Assembly (NCBI GenBank): GCA_005808665.1
Contig: SYLG01000012.1
Location: forward strand, 1 to 64,000
Origin: Planctomycetia bacterium
Lineage (GTDB): Bacteria > Planctomycetota > Planctomycetia > Gemmatales > Gemmataceae
Direction of reading: 5' to 3'
Length of the DNA: 64,000 nt
Under the pieces are notes generated by a model. That model ran no database searches, was not told the DNA's origin, and worked only from the letters and a program-made list of their open reading frames with translations. Both the position numbers and the translations under genes were made by a program. This document shows positions 55,001 through 64,000 of this stretch, one piece after another (within the stretch, counting starts at the first letter, position 1; every line of letters begins with the position of its first letter).

Positions 55001-56403
55001 GCCAATAGCCCCCGAACCACTTCGCCATGTACATCGGTTAAGCGAAAATCCCGACCGGCGTAACGGAAGGTTAATTTTTCATGGTCAAATCCCAACAAAT
55101 GGAGCATGGTTGCATGAAGGTCATGGACACTTACAGGCTTTTCCACCGCTTGGAATCCAAAGTCGTCGGTCGCCCCATAGGCGGTACCCCCGCGAACCCC
55201 ACCCCCGGCCATCCAAACGGAAAAACCATAATGGTTGTGGTCGCGCCCCGACAAGGCGGGCATCTCGGCAACTGGGGTCCTGCCAAACTCACCACCCCAT
55301 AGCACCAGGGTGTCTTCAAGCATTCCCCTTTGCAACAGGTCATCCAGGAAGGCACAAATGGGTTGATCCCAACTTCGTGAAAGGGAGCGGTGTTGGCCCT
55401 CCAATCCGTCATGGTTGTCCCAAGGTTGGCCTCCGCCGCTCCATACCTGGACCATGCGGACCCCCCTTTCCAATAACCGCCTGGCAAGCATGAGTTGGCG
55501 ACCATGGGTGGTATCACCATAGCGGTCTTTCAGGATCTTTGGTTCATCGGCGAGATCCAAAGCCCCAAGTGCCTCCGCCTGCATCCGATACGCCAACTCA
55601 AACGATTCCATCCGGGCCTGCATGGCGGCATGGGCAGCATCTTTTGACGGATGCTTCGCCAAATGGTCCCGGTTGAGGTTGGCGATCAAATGCATTTGTT
55701 CCTGGCGATCCACCGGATTCCATTTTTGGTGCTTGAGGTTTTCCAACAACCGGGTGGGATCGGTTTGGGATGTATCCAGATGGACTCCCTGAAATGCCCC
55801 CGGGAGAAAAGCACTACGCCAGTTTTGAACACCAACTATGGGCAATCCCCCCGGGCAAAGCACAACAAAGGCGGGCAGGTTCTCCCCCTCGGTGCCTAGT
55901 CCATAAAGCAACCACGACCCAAAGCTGGGCCGTGGGAGGCGGCCATCGCCTGTGTTCATCAACATCAAGGAGGGTTCGTGATTGGGGACTTCGGCAAACA
56001 TGGACCTAACCACACAAAGCCTATCCGCATGGCGCATTCCGGTAAGCTGGAACAGTTCACTCATTTCGAGCCCGGATTGGCCATATTTTTGGAACTTGAA
56101 CGGCGAACGCATGACGCCCGCAGTCTTTCTTTCCGTCCGGAGTGAGGCTTCCGGTACCGGTTTGCCATGGTACTTGTCCAGCAGTGGTTTGGGGTCAAAA
56201 GTGTCTACCTGGCTTGGGCCCCCATTCATGAACAGGTGAACGACCCGCTTGGCCTTGGCGGGAAATCGGGACGGGTGGGGGGTCAGGTCGCTGGCGGTTG
56301 CACCCTGGGTTAGTGCCAAGGCGGTGGCACCCAGGCCATAGGGAAGGGCCGACAGGAATCCCCGGCGATTGACAAACTCCAAAATCGATCCCTTTTGTTT
56401 CAT
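54997..56403 (-). CDS. DUF1501-family protein (paralogue A)
   Basis: RRGFLSALPYGLGATALALTQGATA; VVHLFMNGGPSQVDTFDPKPLLDKYHGKPVP; VLWGGEFGRTPVAEMPALSGRDHNHYGFSVWMAGGGVRGGTAYG. Confidence 0.93.
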   Translation of the reverse strand: MKQKGSILEFVNRRGFLSALPYGLGATALALTQGATASDLTPHPSRFPAKAKRVVHLFMNGGPSQVDTFDPKPLLDKYHGKPVPEASLRTERKTAGVMRSPFKFQKYGQSGLEMSELFQLTGMRHADRLCVVRSMFAEVPNHEPSLMLMNTGDGRLPRPSFGSWLLYGLGTEGENLPAFVVLCPGGLPIVGVQNWRSAFLPGAFQGVHLDTSQTDPTRLLENLKHQKWNPVDRQEQMHLIANLNRDHLAKHPSKDAAHAAMQARMESFELAYRMQAEALGALDLADEPKILKDRYGDTTHGRQLMLARRLLERGVRMVQVWSGGGQPWDNHDGLEGQHRSLSRSWDQPICAFLDDLLQRGMLEDTLVLWGGEFGRTPVAEMPALSGRDHNHYGFSVWMAGGGVRGGTAYGATDDFGFQAVEKPVSVHDLHATMLHLLGFDHEKLTFRYAGRDFRLTDVHGEVVRGLLA

Positions 56404-56410
56404 TAGAATT

Positions 56411-59050
56411 TCAATCCACAAAGGTAAATTCATTGGAAGCCAAAAGCGCCTGAGCCGCCCGGACGGGTCCCTCGGGTCCCTGTTTCGTCAAAAAATCCTT
56501 GATCGTGGTCAATTCTTCCTTGCTTGGGGTCCTTTGCAAGGCAATTCGGTAAAGAGCATTGGTCCAGACATCCGACTTGGCCGGGTCACCCGCCCTTTTG
56601 GCAAGGCCCTCGGCACAGGCCATTCCGAACGGATTATTCAGGAGCCAAAGGGCCTGAATGGGGGTCGTTGTTTGGTCCCGTTTCGGGGAGGTGGCATCCG
56701 GGGAGGGAAAATCAAAATTCCTTAAAAAGGCCGGAACCTGGAGCCTGTCAATGTGCAAATACATGGTCCGCCTTGGCGCATTGAAATCCTTGGAAGAGGG
56801 ACCGCTCACCGAGGGGTTTAACCTTCCTGAAACAAGGAGCATGGAATCGCGAAGGGCCTCAAAATCAAGCCTTCGTGCAGATTGATGGGATAATAATCTA
56901 TTTTCGGGATCTTTTTCAAGGGACCCGGTGGGAATCTGTACAGACCTGGACCAGGTCGCACTGGATAAAATGCGCCTGAGCAACCGACGGGTGGACCATC
57001 CATCCTCGATAAAGGAATGGGCGAGATAGTCAAGCAACTCAGGGTGGGTGGGAGGATCACCCCGGCTACCAAAATCCCCCGGGGTTCGCACCAGACCTTC
57101 GCCAAAGCAGGTCATCCAAACCCGATTCACCCAGACTCGCACCAACAAAGGGTGCTGGGCATGGGTGATGGTCTCAGCCAATTCAAGTCGCCCTGATCCT
57201 GAGGTTACCGGGACAGACCTTCCAACGCTTGGTGGAATGATCCTGGCCGCCTCTGGGCCGGGTCGCAAAGGGTTGCCGCGCAGGTAAATTCGACCAGGTT
57301 TGGGATCGGGGATATCCACCAGGGCATGGGCCCTGGGAGGGGCACCTTTGCCATCCATCCTCCACTGTTCCACCTTTTTTCGTAAATCCTGCAAGACTGC
57401 CTGGGAAGCCCGATCCGGAAAAAGCTCAAGGTCTGTAAACGCTGCCTGGGGAGTATTCCAGGGTGCATTCTTGTCGTTTTGGTCAAGGGTTTTGGCAACC
57501 ACGCCCGAAAAGGCCTTGGCAGCATCGGCCAACGAATTGGCCTTGGCCATTTTTAACCCTTCCACAAGCTCCTTATTCGAGGAACGGTGGTCCCCCCCAA
57601 GAAGTAGGGCCAATTTTTGGCCAAACCCCTCGGGAGGTAGGCCTTCAATTTTCCACCAAAGCCCCCAAATCGGATCCGCTTTTTGAGCGGGGGCATCCAA
57701 CCACACCCGCCACCTTTTGAGAAGGGTAGGATTGGGTTCATTGGGATCCGTCAACAGCATAAAATCGTCCTGGGCCGGTTTGGCCCGAAGCGTTTGAAGG
57801 GCAACCAAATGTTCCCCCAATCGTTCTTTTGCCGAGGCCAAATTTTTCAGATGCTTTTCGCGGATCAAAGTCCCAAGTTTTTCCTCCCGGTTGACAAGTT
57901 CCTTGCGAAAGGCTTCGTATTCCGGGGTCGAAGGCGGCGTCCCAAAAAGCGGAGGTACTTCGGGCTCCACCGAGTTGGCAAAAACCGAGTGCAGGCTGTA
58001 ATAATCCGCCATGCTTACGGGATCGAACTTGTGGTCATGACACCGGGCACAAGTAACCGTTAGTCCCAAAAGCCCTCGCGATACAACATCAATGCGGTCA
58101 TCAATAATGTCATGATTGTTGTTCATAAAGCGACCACCAAGAGCCAGAAAACCCAAGGCGGGCAAATCCTCTTGCGGCCCACGCCCTGATTCAAACAGTC
58201 GATCGGCGGCAATCTGGGCTTTGATAAAACCATCAAATCGCCTATCCTCCCGAAATGCACGAACTAGCCAGTCCCGATACGCCCAACTCCAGGGATATTG
58301 GCCATCTTGAAAGAAGACATAGCCTTTGGTATCGCTGTAACGCGAGACATCCATCCAATGGCGGGCCCATCGCTCGCCATGGGAGGTCCCCTCGAATAGG
58401 TCCTCCAAAGCCCATTGCCATGCATCCGGACGTTTATCGTTGAGGAATGCTTCGACCTTTTCATGGGTGGGAGGAAGCCCGGTGAGGACATAAGCGGCCC
58501 GTCGGTAAAGGGTACGGGGATCGGCGACCGGAGCCAAAGCCAACCCCTTCTTTTGGATCTTTTCCCCAATGAACGAGTCAATCGGGTCCCTGCAAAGCAT
58601 CGAGGTTGCCAGTTTGGGAACCGGGGGGGCAATCGGGGGTTTCAGAGCCCAAAGTTCGGACGCCTTGGCAGCCCCCCCAACCGTATCTTTGGGCCAATAG
58701 GCCCCTTTGGAAATCCATTCACCGATTTTTGCAATCTGCTCCCTGGAAAGAGGGTTTTTGGGAGGCATCCGCTTTTCAGCTTCGGGCAACAAGTGTTGGT
58801 AAAGGAGGCTGGCTTCCGGTTTTCCCGGAACAATAACCATACCCGATTCACCACCGCCAAGGGCATGATTGCGGCTATCCAACCTCAAAGAGGCTTGCTG
58901 TTTTTTTGGTCCATGGCAAGTAAGGCAATGTTCCACAAAAAGGGGGCGGATATGCTTTTCAAAATCAACACGGTCCTCACCCATGGCATGAAAACTCATG
59001 GTGGCCAAAAAGGCACAAGCAATCAGACCAAGGTGGGGTTTACAGGCCAT
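56411..59050 (-). CDS. PSD1/planctomycete cytochrome protein with DUF1549 and DUF1553 domains
   Basis: FEKHIRPLFVEHCLTCHGPKKQQASLRLDSRNHALGGGESGMVIVPGKPEASLLYQHL; DUF1549 GERWARHWMDVSRYSDTKGYVF; DUF1553 HPLLVRVWVNRVWMTCFGEGLVRTPGDFGSRGDPPTHPELLDYLA. Confidence 0.95.
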   Translation of the reverse strand: MACKPHLGLIACAFLATMSFHAMGEDRVDFEKHIRPLFVEHCLTCHGPKKQQASLRLDSRNHALGGGESGMVIVPGKPEASLLYQHLLPEAEKRMPPKNPLSREQIAKIGEWISKGAYWPKDTVGGAAKASELWALKPPIAPPVPKLATSMLCRDPIDSFIGEKIQKKGLALAPVADPRTLYRRAAYVLTGLPPTHEKVEAFLNDKRPDAWQWALEDLFEGTSHGERWARHWMDVSRYSDTKGYVFFQDGQYPWSWAYRDWLVRAFREDRRFDGFIKAQIAADRLFESGRGPQEDLPALGFLALGGRFMNNNHDIIDDRIDVVSRGLLGLTVTCARCHDHKFDPVSMADYYSLHSVFANSVEPEVPPLFGTPPSTPEYEAFRKELVNREEKLGTLIREKHLKNLASAKERLGEHLVALQTLRAKPAQDDFMLLTDPNEPNPTLLKRWRVWLDAPAQKADPIWGLWWKIEGLPPEGFGQKLALLLGGDHRSSNKELVEGLKMAKANSLADAAKAFSGVVAKTLDQNDKNAPWNTPQAAFTDLELFPDRASQAVLQDLRKKVEQWRMDGKGAPPRAHALVDIPDPKPGRIYLRGNPLRPGPEAARIIPPSVGRSVPVTSGSGRLELAETITHAQHPLLVRVWVNRVWMTCFGEGLVRTPGDFGSRGDPPTHPELLDYLAHSFIEDGWSTRRLLRRILSSATWSRSVQIPTGSLEKDPENRLLSHQSARRLDFEALRDSMLLVSGRLNPSVSGPSSKDFNAPRRTMYLHIDRLQVPAFLRNFDFPSPDATSPKRDQTTTPIQALWLLNNPFGMACAEGLAKRAGDPAKSDVWTNALYRIALQRTPSKEELTTIKDFLTKQGPEGPVRAAQALLASNEFTFVD

Positions 59051-59420
59051 TGGGGGTTTCTGGGGAGAGATTCAGGCAGGTAATACTATTCCATTCTACA
59101 CACCCTGGGTTGTCCATGGTAAATCGGCACAATTCGAAGGAAAGTCCATGGGTTCCATTGGGGACCAAAAGAATAGTGCAAGGTTTGGAACCTAAATTTC
59201 CCTGGAAAGAAGAAAGGGGTGAAGCTTTTATGCCCTGAGAGTCAATCTGGACCGATTGGGGAACCAACCACCCTTTAATATTTGCAATCCGGTGCCTAAA
59301 AGAATTCCTGGAGGATGAACTTTGCTTTGGGCAAGAAGGGAGGAGAAAAGGGGTCTTGGAATTGACAAAGAGAGGGTGAAGGAGCTATTATTTGTTTGAA
59401 CAACTATCGGATCCCATTTT

Positions 59421-60686
59421 ATGGTTCACTCTTTAACCAAACACCCTCAAATCGTGGTCATCGGTGGGGGACCTGCCGGGGCAACCGTGGGGACAATCTG
59501 CGCCCAAGCGGGCTTTTCCGTTCAAATTCTCGAGAGGGAGAAAGGCCCCCGGTTTCATATCGGTGAATCCTTGATGCCTGCTACCTATTGGACGCTCAAG
59601 CGGTTGGGTGCCCTCGACAAGATGAAAGCCAGCCGCTTCCAGAAGAAATATTCCGTACAATTCATATCGGAATCAGGCAAGGAATCGCAACCGTTTTATT
59701 TTTTCGAAAACAATCCCCACGAGGCCTCGCAAACCTGGCAAGTTGTTCGGGAAGAATTCGATTCGATGCTCCTTGATAACGCCAAAGAACATGGGGCAAT
59801 GGTGAGTTACGGCCTAAGGGCCCTGGATGTGCTAATGGAAGGAACCAGGGCCGTTGGTGTGCGTGTCCGGGATGGAAATGGACAGGAAAAAGAGATTAAT
59901 TGTGATGTGGTGGTGGATGCCACCGGCCAAAGTTCCCTCATCATGAACAAACTGGGGCTCAAGGTGGCGGATAAACACCTTCGAAAGGCATCCCTTTGGA
60001 CCTATTACAAGGGTGCATCGCGTGAAGAAGGCCTTGATGAGGGGGCAACCCTTGTTTGTGCAACAAAGGATAAAAAAGGGTGGTTTTGGTATATACCTCA
60101 ACACAACGATATGCTCTCGGTGGGAGTAGTATCGTCCATGGATGAACTTTTTGGTCCCGAATGCGGCACCCACGAAGAGGTTTTTCTTCGGGAATTGGAG
60201 AGGTGTCCTGCGGTAATGAAACGCATTCAGTTAGGGGAAAGGGTTGGCCCATTTTACTCCACCAAGGATTTTTCCTACCAATCGAAACAGATTTCCGGGC
60301 CGGGGTGGGTGCTTGTCGGGGATGCCTTTGGTTTTTTGGATCCGATCTATTCTTCAGGAGTGTTTCTTGCCTTGAAATCGGGTGAAATGGCCGCCGATGC
60401 CATCATTATGGGCTTTGCCCGGGGAAACCTTGACAAACATACGCTTGGTTCTTGGGAGGGCGAATTCCTTCAGGGAATGAATCGGATGAAACGCCTTGTT
60501 TATGCGTTTTATGAGGGCTTTAACTTTGGGGCATTCATCCGGAAACACCCGGAAATGAAGAGGCACATCATTGATCTTTTGGTGGGCGACCTATTCAAAA
60601 ACTCGGTGGACGAAGTTGCCCTCCCCATGGATGCCATGAGGCGGGAACTTTGTGACGCATCGGGAATGGAATTTGCCCAAGTATGA
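59421..60686 (+). CDS. FAD-dependent oxidoreductase, flavin-dependent halogenase-like
   Basis: GGGPAGATVGTICAQAGFSVQILERE; GESLMPATYWTLKRLGAL; KKGWFWYIPQ (WxWxIP); GPGWVLVGDAFGFLDPIYSSGVFLAL. Confidence 0.85.
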   Translation: MVHSLTKHPQIVVIGGGPAGATVGTICAQAGFSVQILEREKGPRFHIGESLMPATYWTLKRLGALDKMKASRFQKKYSVQFISESGKESQPFYFFENNPHEASQTWQVVREEFDSMLLDNAKEHGAMVSYGLRALDVLMEGTRAVGVRVRDGNGQEKEINCDVVVDATGQSSLIMNKLGLKVADKHLRKASLWTYYKGASREEGLDEGATLVCATKDKKGWFWYIPQHNDMLSVGVVSSMDELFGPECGTHEEVFLRELERCPAVMKRIQLGERVGPFYSTKDFSYQSKQISGPGWVLVGDAFGFLDPIYSSGVFLALKSGEMAADAIIMGFARGNLDKHTLGSWEGEFLQGMNRMKRLVYAFYEGFNFGAFIRKHPEMKRHIIDLLVGDLFKNSVDEVALPMDAMRRELCDASGMEFAQV

Positions 60687-60761
60687 CCAAAAGCTGCCCA
60701 AAGCAAACAACAAGACCCTCTTGCCCAATACGGGACCGTTCCGGATGGATGCAGCTTCGGA

Positions 60762-62129
60762 TTATAAATTTCGCCTAAGGCCAATGGGGCGGAGTCCGGT
60801 GTACGCCGCAGCCAAGGCTTCGACGGGATGCCCAACCCAAAATTGGGGTTTCTGCTCCCTGATGTGGCGAATCATCTGCAAAAGGCACCCAACATTTCCG
60901 CTAAGAACACCATCGGCACCGGTGTCCAGGACATTCCGGGCTTTGCGCACCCCCAGGGTATGGGACATTTCCGGTTGGGTAATGTTGTAGCTTCCTGCTG
61001 CCCCACAACAAAAATCGGATTCGTTCAGGGGTAAAAGTTGTAATCCCTCAATGAGAGCGAGCATTTGCCTGGGTTGGCTCCGAATTTTTTGGGCATGGGC
61101 CAACCCGCAAGCATCGTGGTAGGTGGCCTTGAGCTTGAGGGGATATTTGGGTTTGACAGGGCCAAGTTCGGCCAAAAACTCCATGATGTCCTTTGCCTTT
61201 TTTCCAAAAATGTCCCCTTTTGAAGGACCTTCACCTCCCGCCAACAGGCTACCATAGTCTTTGATGACCGGGCCACAACCGCCTGCATTGTTGATAATGG
61301 CATCACAATCCGCCAAACTGCCAAGGGCTTTGTCAAATACAATGCAGTTTGCCCGGGCCAGGTTGGCTGCCTCCTTGTCCAATCCCGCATGTTTGTGCAA
61401 GGCCCCACAGCATACCTGGGATTTGGGGATGATAACATCGCAACCGTTGTGTTGGAGAACAAGGGCTGTGGCCAGGTTGGCTTGGGGAAAAAATGCATCC
61501 TGGGCACAACCGAGCATGAGACCTACCCGGGCCCGACGGGGACCAATGGCAGGAAGAAACTCTGGCAGGTTATGGTAGGAACGGAGGGTTGGAACGATTT
61601 CCTGCATCGTCCGGAGGGACTTTGGCAGCAGCTTGGCCCCTAAACGGACAAGAGGACCCAAACCCAACATCTGCAAAAACCGCAAAGGCAAAAGGGCCCA
61701 CCGCATACGATCCCGGAAAGGAGTAAGGTTAAAGAGCATCCACCGTTGGAGTGGCGTGACGGTTGGAGCGGGAGTGCCTATCCGGGCGGAATCCTCCTTG
61801 AAGGAGTGGATAATATGATGATACTTTACCCCCGAAGGACACGCTGTCTCACAGGCCATACATTCCAGGCAAAGGTTGAGGTGCCCTTGGGCTTCGGAGG
61901 AAAGTTCCGCACGGCCATCGGTAATCGCCCGCCACAGGTAAATCCTCCCACGGGGGGAATCGTTTTCATCTCCTGTGATGACATAGGTCGGACACGATCC
62001 CAGACAAAGCCCGCAATGAATGCAATTCATGAACAGTTTATAATCGATATTTGAACCCAGGAGTTCCCCCCCCGTTTGGGGGGAATTCCCAACCAGTGGA
62101 AGGCTTTTTTTGGTGTCAATTGCGTTCAT
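60762..62129 (-). CDS. glcF: Glycolate oxidase iron-sulfur subunit GlcF
   Basis: Two 4Fe-4S motifs (CIHCGLCLGSCPTY; CLECMACETACPSGVKY) and CCG-type motifs (CCGALHKHAG; CCGAAGSYNITQPEMSHTLGVRK). Confidence 0.93.
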   Translation of the reverse strand: MNAIDTKKSLPLVGNSPQTGGELLGSNIDYKLFMNCIHCGLCLGSCPTYVITGDENDSPRGRIYLWRAITDGRAELSSEAQGHLNLCLECMACETACPSGVKYHHIIHSFKEDSARIGTPAPTVTPLQRWMLFNLTPFRDRMRWALLPLRFLQMLGLGPLVRLGAKLLPKSLRTMQEIVPTLRSYHNLPEFLPAIGPRRARVGLMLGCAQDAFFPQANLATALVLQHNGCDVIIPKSQVCCGALHKHAGLDKEAANLARANCIVFDKALGSLADCDAIINNAGGCGPVIKDYGSLLAGGEGPSKGDIFGKKAKDIMEFLAELGPVKPKYPLKLKATYHDACGLAHAQKIRSQPRQMLALIEGLQLLPLNESDFCCGAAGSYNITQPEMSHTLGVRKARNVLDTGADGVLSGNVGCLLQMIRHIREQKPQFWVGHPVEALAAAYTGLRPIGLRRNL

Positions 62130-62171
62130 TGGTCAATCCTGTCCCGGCAAAACTCATTGGGGTTTTTGGAA

Positions 62172-63473
62172 TCAAATGCCCGGTAGAAAACGGCCGGGGT
62201 TAAAAGTCCCTTTTGGGTCCATCTCGCGGTGGATCCGGCGGGAGATTTCGTGATCTGGCCTGGGGGTGCCCCAAACAGGGATACTCCTCCGCCACGCCAC
62301 CGGACCTGATTCAAGAATCAGGTTCCCGCCCCGTTTGAGGGCTAAACCCGAAAGTTTTTCCGCCATTTCCACCACATTTTCCAAAGGCGTCTCCCCGGGA
62401 AGGTGAATTCTGGCCACGCCATTTTGCAAATGTCCGGTGACCAATCCCGTTTTGGCGATTTCATTGGCAAGGGTTAATACCATGGACAATTCTGACGCCC
62501 GTGCGGTTGCCTTGATTGTGGCGTAACCAGACCCTTGTTCGAGGTTATTCAATTCCCTGGAGGAATGTCCTAACGAGGTAAGCCCCTGCCAAAAGGACTC
62601 CTCCTGGCCTCCTTCCATAACCAGAGGTTTCCAAATAGCGACCTCTTGACAAAGGGTATCCACTTGCCATTGGACTGCCAGGGAATTCTCTTCAAAGCCC
62701 ACAGCCACTATCCACCCCATCCGTTCGGTGTGGAGCGGGTCCGGATTGGAAATCCCACGGTTTGCCAAGGCAATCATGGCTCGTGCATTGAGTACATCCA
62801 CCGAAACCGGCCTCGTTTGGGAGTTATGCAAAGTATCGGCGGCAGCCTCGAGATTTGTCGAAAAACAGCGTAAAAAAACAATAGCCCTAGCCTCATTCAA
62901 GGGGCGAAGTTTCAGGGTAACCTCGGTGATGACACCTAAAGTTCCCAAGGCTCCCGTATGCAATTTGCAAAGGTCATAGCCTGCCACATTTTTCACCACC
63001 CGCCCGCCCGCTTTGGCCTCATCCCCTCCATCGGTCAGGTATTTGATCCCAAGGACATAATCCCTTAGTGTCCCATGACCCAGGCGCCTTGGTCCCGAAG
63101 CATTGGTTGCAATCATTCCGCCAATGGTTTCCTTTTCCGGGTCGATCGAATCAATCGGGAGCCGTTGCCCTTTTTCCGAAAGTATTCTTGCCAGTTTTCC
63201 AAAGGTGATTCCTGCCTGGACAGTAATGGTCATATCTGCAACGGGATGGTCAATGACAGCATCCAAGGCAGTCATATCCACCGCCGTCCCAGGTTTTTCA
63301 GGAATACGACCCAAGGTGGATCGGGTTTGTCCACCAATGGGATAAAGGGCGGTTTGGGTCTGGACAGCCTCTACAACCAGCCTGGAAAGTGCAGCGATTG
63401 TGAGAGGTCGCATCAAGGGAAGATCAAGGTCGCCCAGGAGGATCCGCCCCGTTTGTGTGCAATCATTGCTCAT
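62172..63473 (-). CDS. glcE: Glycolate oxidase FAD-binding subunit GlcE
   Basis: ATG at 63473 overlaps glcD stop (ATGA); FAD_binding_4 LPIDSIDPEKETIGGMIATNASGPRRLGHGTLRDYVLGIKYLTDGGDEAKAGGRVVKNVAGYDLCKLHTGALGTLGVITEVTLKLRP. Confidence 0.92.
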   Translation of the reverse strand: MSNDCTQTGRILLGDLDLPLMRPLTIAALSRLVVEAVQTQTALYPIGGQTRSTLGRIPEKPGTAVDMTALDAVIDHPVADMTITVQAGITFGKLARILSEKGQRLPIDSIDPEKETIGGMIATNASGPRRLGHGTLRDYVLGIKYLTDGGDEAKAGGRVVKNVAGYDLCKLHTGALGTLGVITEVTLKLRPLNEARAIVFLRCFSTNLEAAADTLHNSQTRPVSVDVLNARAMIALANRGISNPDPLHTERMGWIVAVGFEENSLAVQWQVDTLCQEVAIWKPLVMEGGQEESFWQGLTSLGHSSRELNNLEQGSGYATIKATARASELSMVLTLANEIAKTGLVTGHLQNGVARIHLPGETPLENVVEMAEKLSGLALKRGGNLILESGPVAWRRSIPVWGTPRPDHEISRRIHREMDPKGTFNPGRFLPGI

Positions 63474-64000
63474 GGCGAGGCCTTCTTTCCGGTTACCATT
63501 ACTTCCAATCCATTGCCATGCTGATGGCCATTCTCGTTGCATCCCCCTGCCGTGGGAAGCATTTTGCCCGGGCTGCACAGACCCTCCGGGTTGAAAGCGT
63601 TGCGTAACCGGAAAAACATACCCAGGTCCACCGGGCTGAACAACTTGGGCATAAAACTGATTTTCTCCACACCAATTCCGTGCTCCCCTGTCACCGATCC
63701 ACCCATGGCCAGACAGGCATCCAGGATTTCCGTACTGGCATCAAGCACTTTTTTAACCTGTTCAGGATCTCTTTCATCGAATAACAATATCGGGTGAATG
63801 TTGCCATCTCCCGCGTGAAACACATTGGCAATCCGGATGTCGTACCTGGTACTGATTTCCTGAATCGTCCGCAACATTTCAGGAAGCCTGGTTCTTGGTA
63901 CGACTCCATCCTGCGTACACAAACTCGGCGCAAGTCGGCCCACCGCACCAAACGCCTGCTTGCGGCATTTCCACAAGAGGAGCCTTTGATCCTCGGTGTC
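63470..64000 (-). CDS. glcD: Glycolate oxidase subunit GlcD, C-terminal part (open at right edge)
   Basis: DTEDQRLLLWKCRKQAFGAVGRLAPSLCTQDGVVPRTRLPEML...IRIANVFHAGDGNIHPILLFD...GGSVTGEHGIGVEKISFM...RNAFNPEGLCSPGKMLP. Reading frame continues to the window edge. Confidence 0.93.
   Translation of the reverse strand, partial: DTEDQRLLLWKCRKQAFGAVGRLAPSLCTQDGVVPRTRLPEMLRTIQEISTRYDIRIANVFHAGDGNIHPILLFDERDPEQVKKVLDASTEILDACLAMGGSVTGEHGIGVEKISFMPKLFSPVDLGMFFRLRNAFNPEGLCSPGKMLPTAGGCNENGHQHGNGLEVMVTGKKASP

Noticed and set aside
1-64000. Prophage, integrative element, toxin-antitoxin, restriction-modification or other defence system
   Set aside because: No integrase, transposase, phage structural gene, methyltransferase, nuclease-defence gene or TA pair was recognised; gene content is ordinary chromosomal metabolism, envelope and transport.

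Overview
This 64 kb window looks chromosomal and planctomycete (Gemmata-like). The evidence is the DUF1501 and DUF1549/DUF1553-cytochrome genes, a PVC-type heme-binding dehydrogenase, an N-terminal LExLExR motif on a large left-edge protein, a CotH protein and a GyrA with 'GSIAGLPPAAMRYTE'. I see no phage, transposase, integrase or CRISPR array. Main blocks, left to right: (i) the start of a minus-strand surface-type protein that runs off the left edge and is missing from the ORF track; (ii) pstB-phoU-phoB without pstSCA or phoR; (iii) a CusB/CusA/TolC-type metal efflux system whose CusA-like pump has a ~280-aa insertion and an extra hydrophobic segment; (iv) a PP2C phosphatase; (v) a PilM-type operon (PilM fused to a PilN-like part, plus two large single-TM proteins) with Gly/Met/Pro-rich insertions, followed by an HtrA protease; (vi) a HEAT-like protein with a 27-bp coding minisatellite; (vii) a GlpG-like rhomboid whose catalytic His reads as Asn; (viii) endonuclease III; (ix) PVC dehydrogenase, DUF3999/DUF2339, DUF1501, esterase-SMP30 and cytochrome-WD40 genes; (x) an FHA Ser/Thr kinase, CotH, an amidohydrolase, tRNA-Arg(UCU), gyrA with non-canonical QRDR residues and an acidic CTD insertion, an epimerase and a P1B-4-type metal ATPase; (xi) DUF1501 x2 plus DUF1549/1553, a halogenase-like flavoprotein and glcDEF. 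Best candidates for something under-described are the Gly/Met-rich PilM operon, the enlarged CusA, the His-to-Asn rhomboid and the GyrA CTD. No defence or mobile system was found. All family names come from reading motifs by eye; no searches were run.
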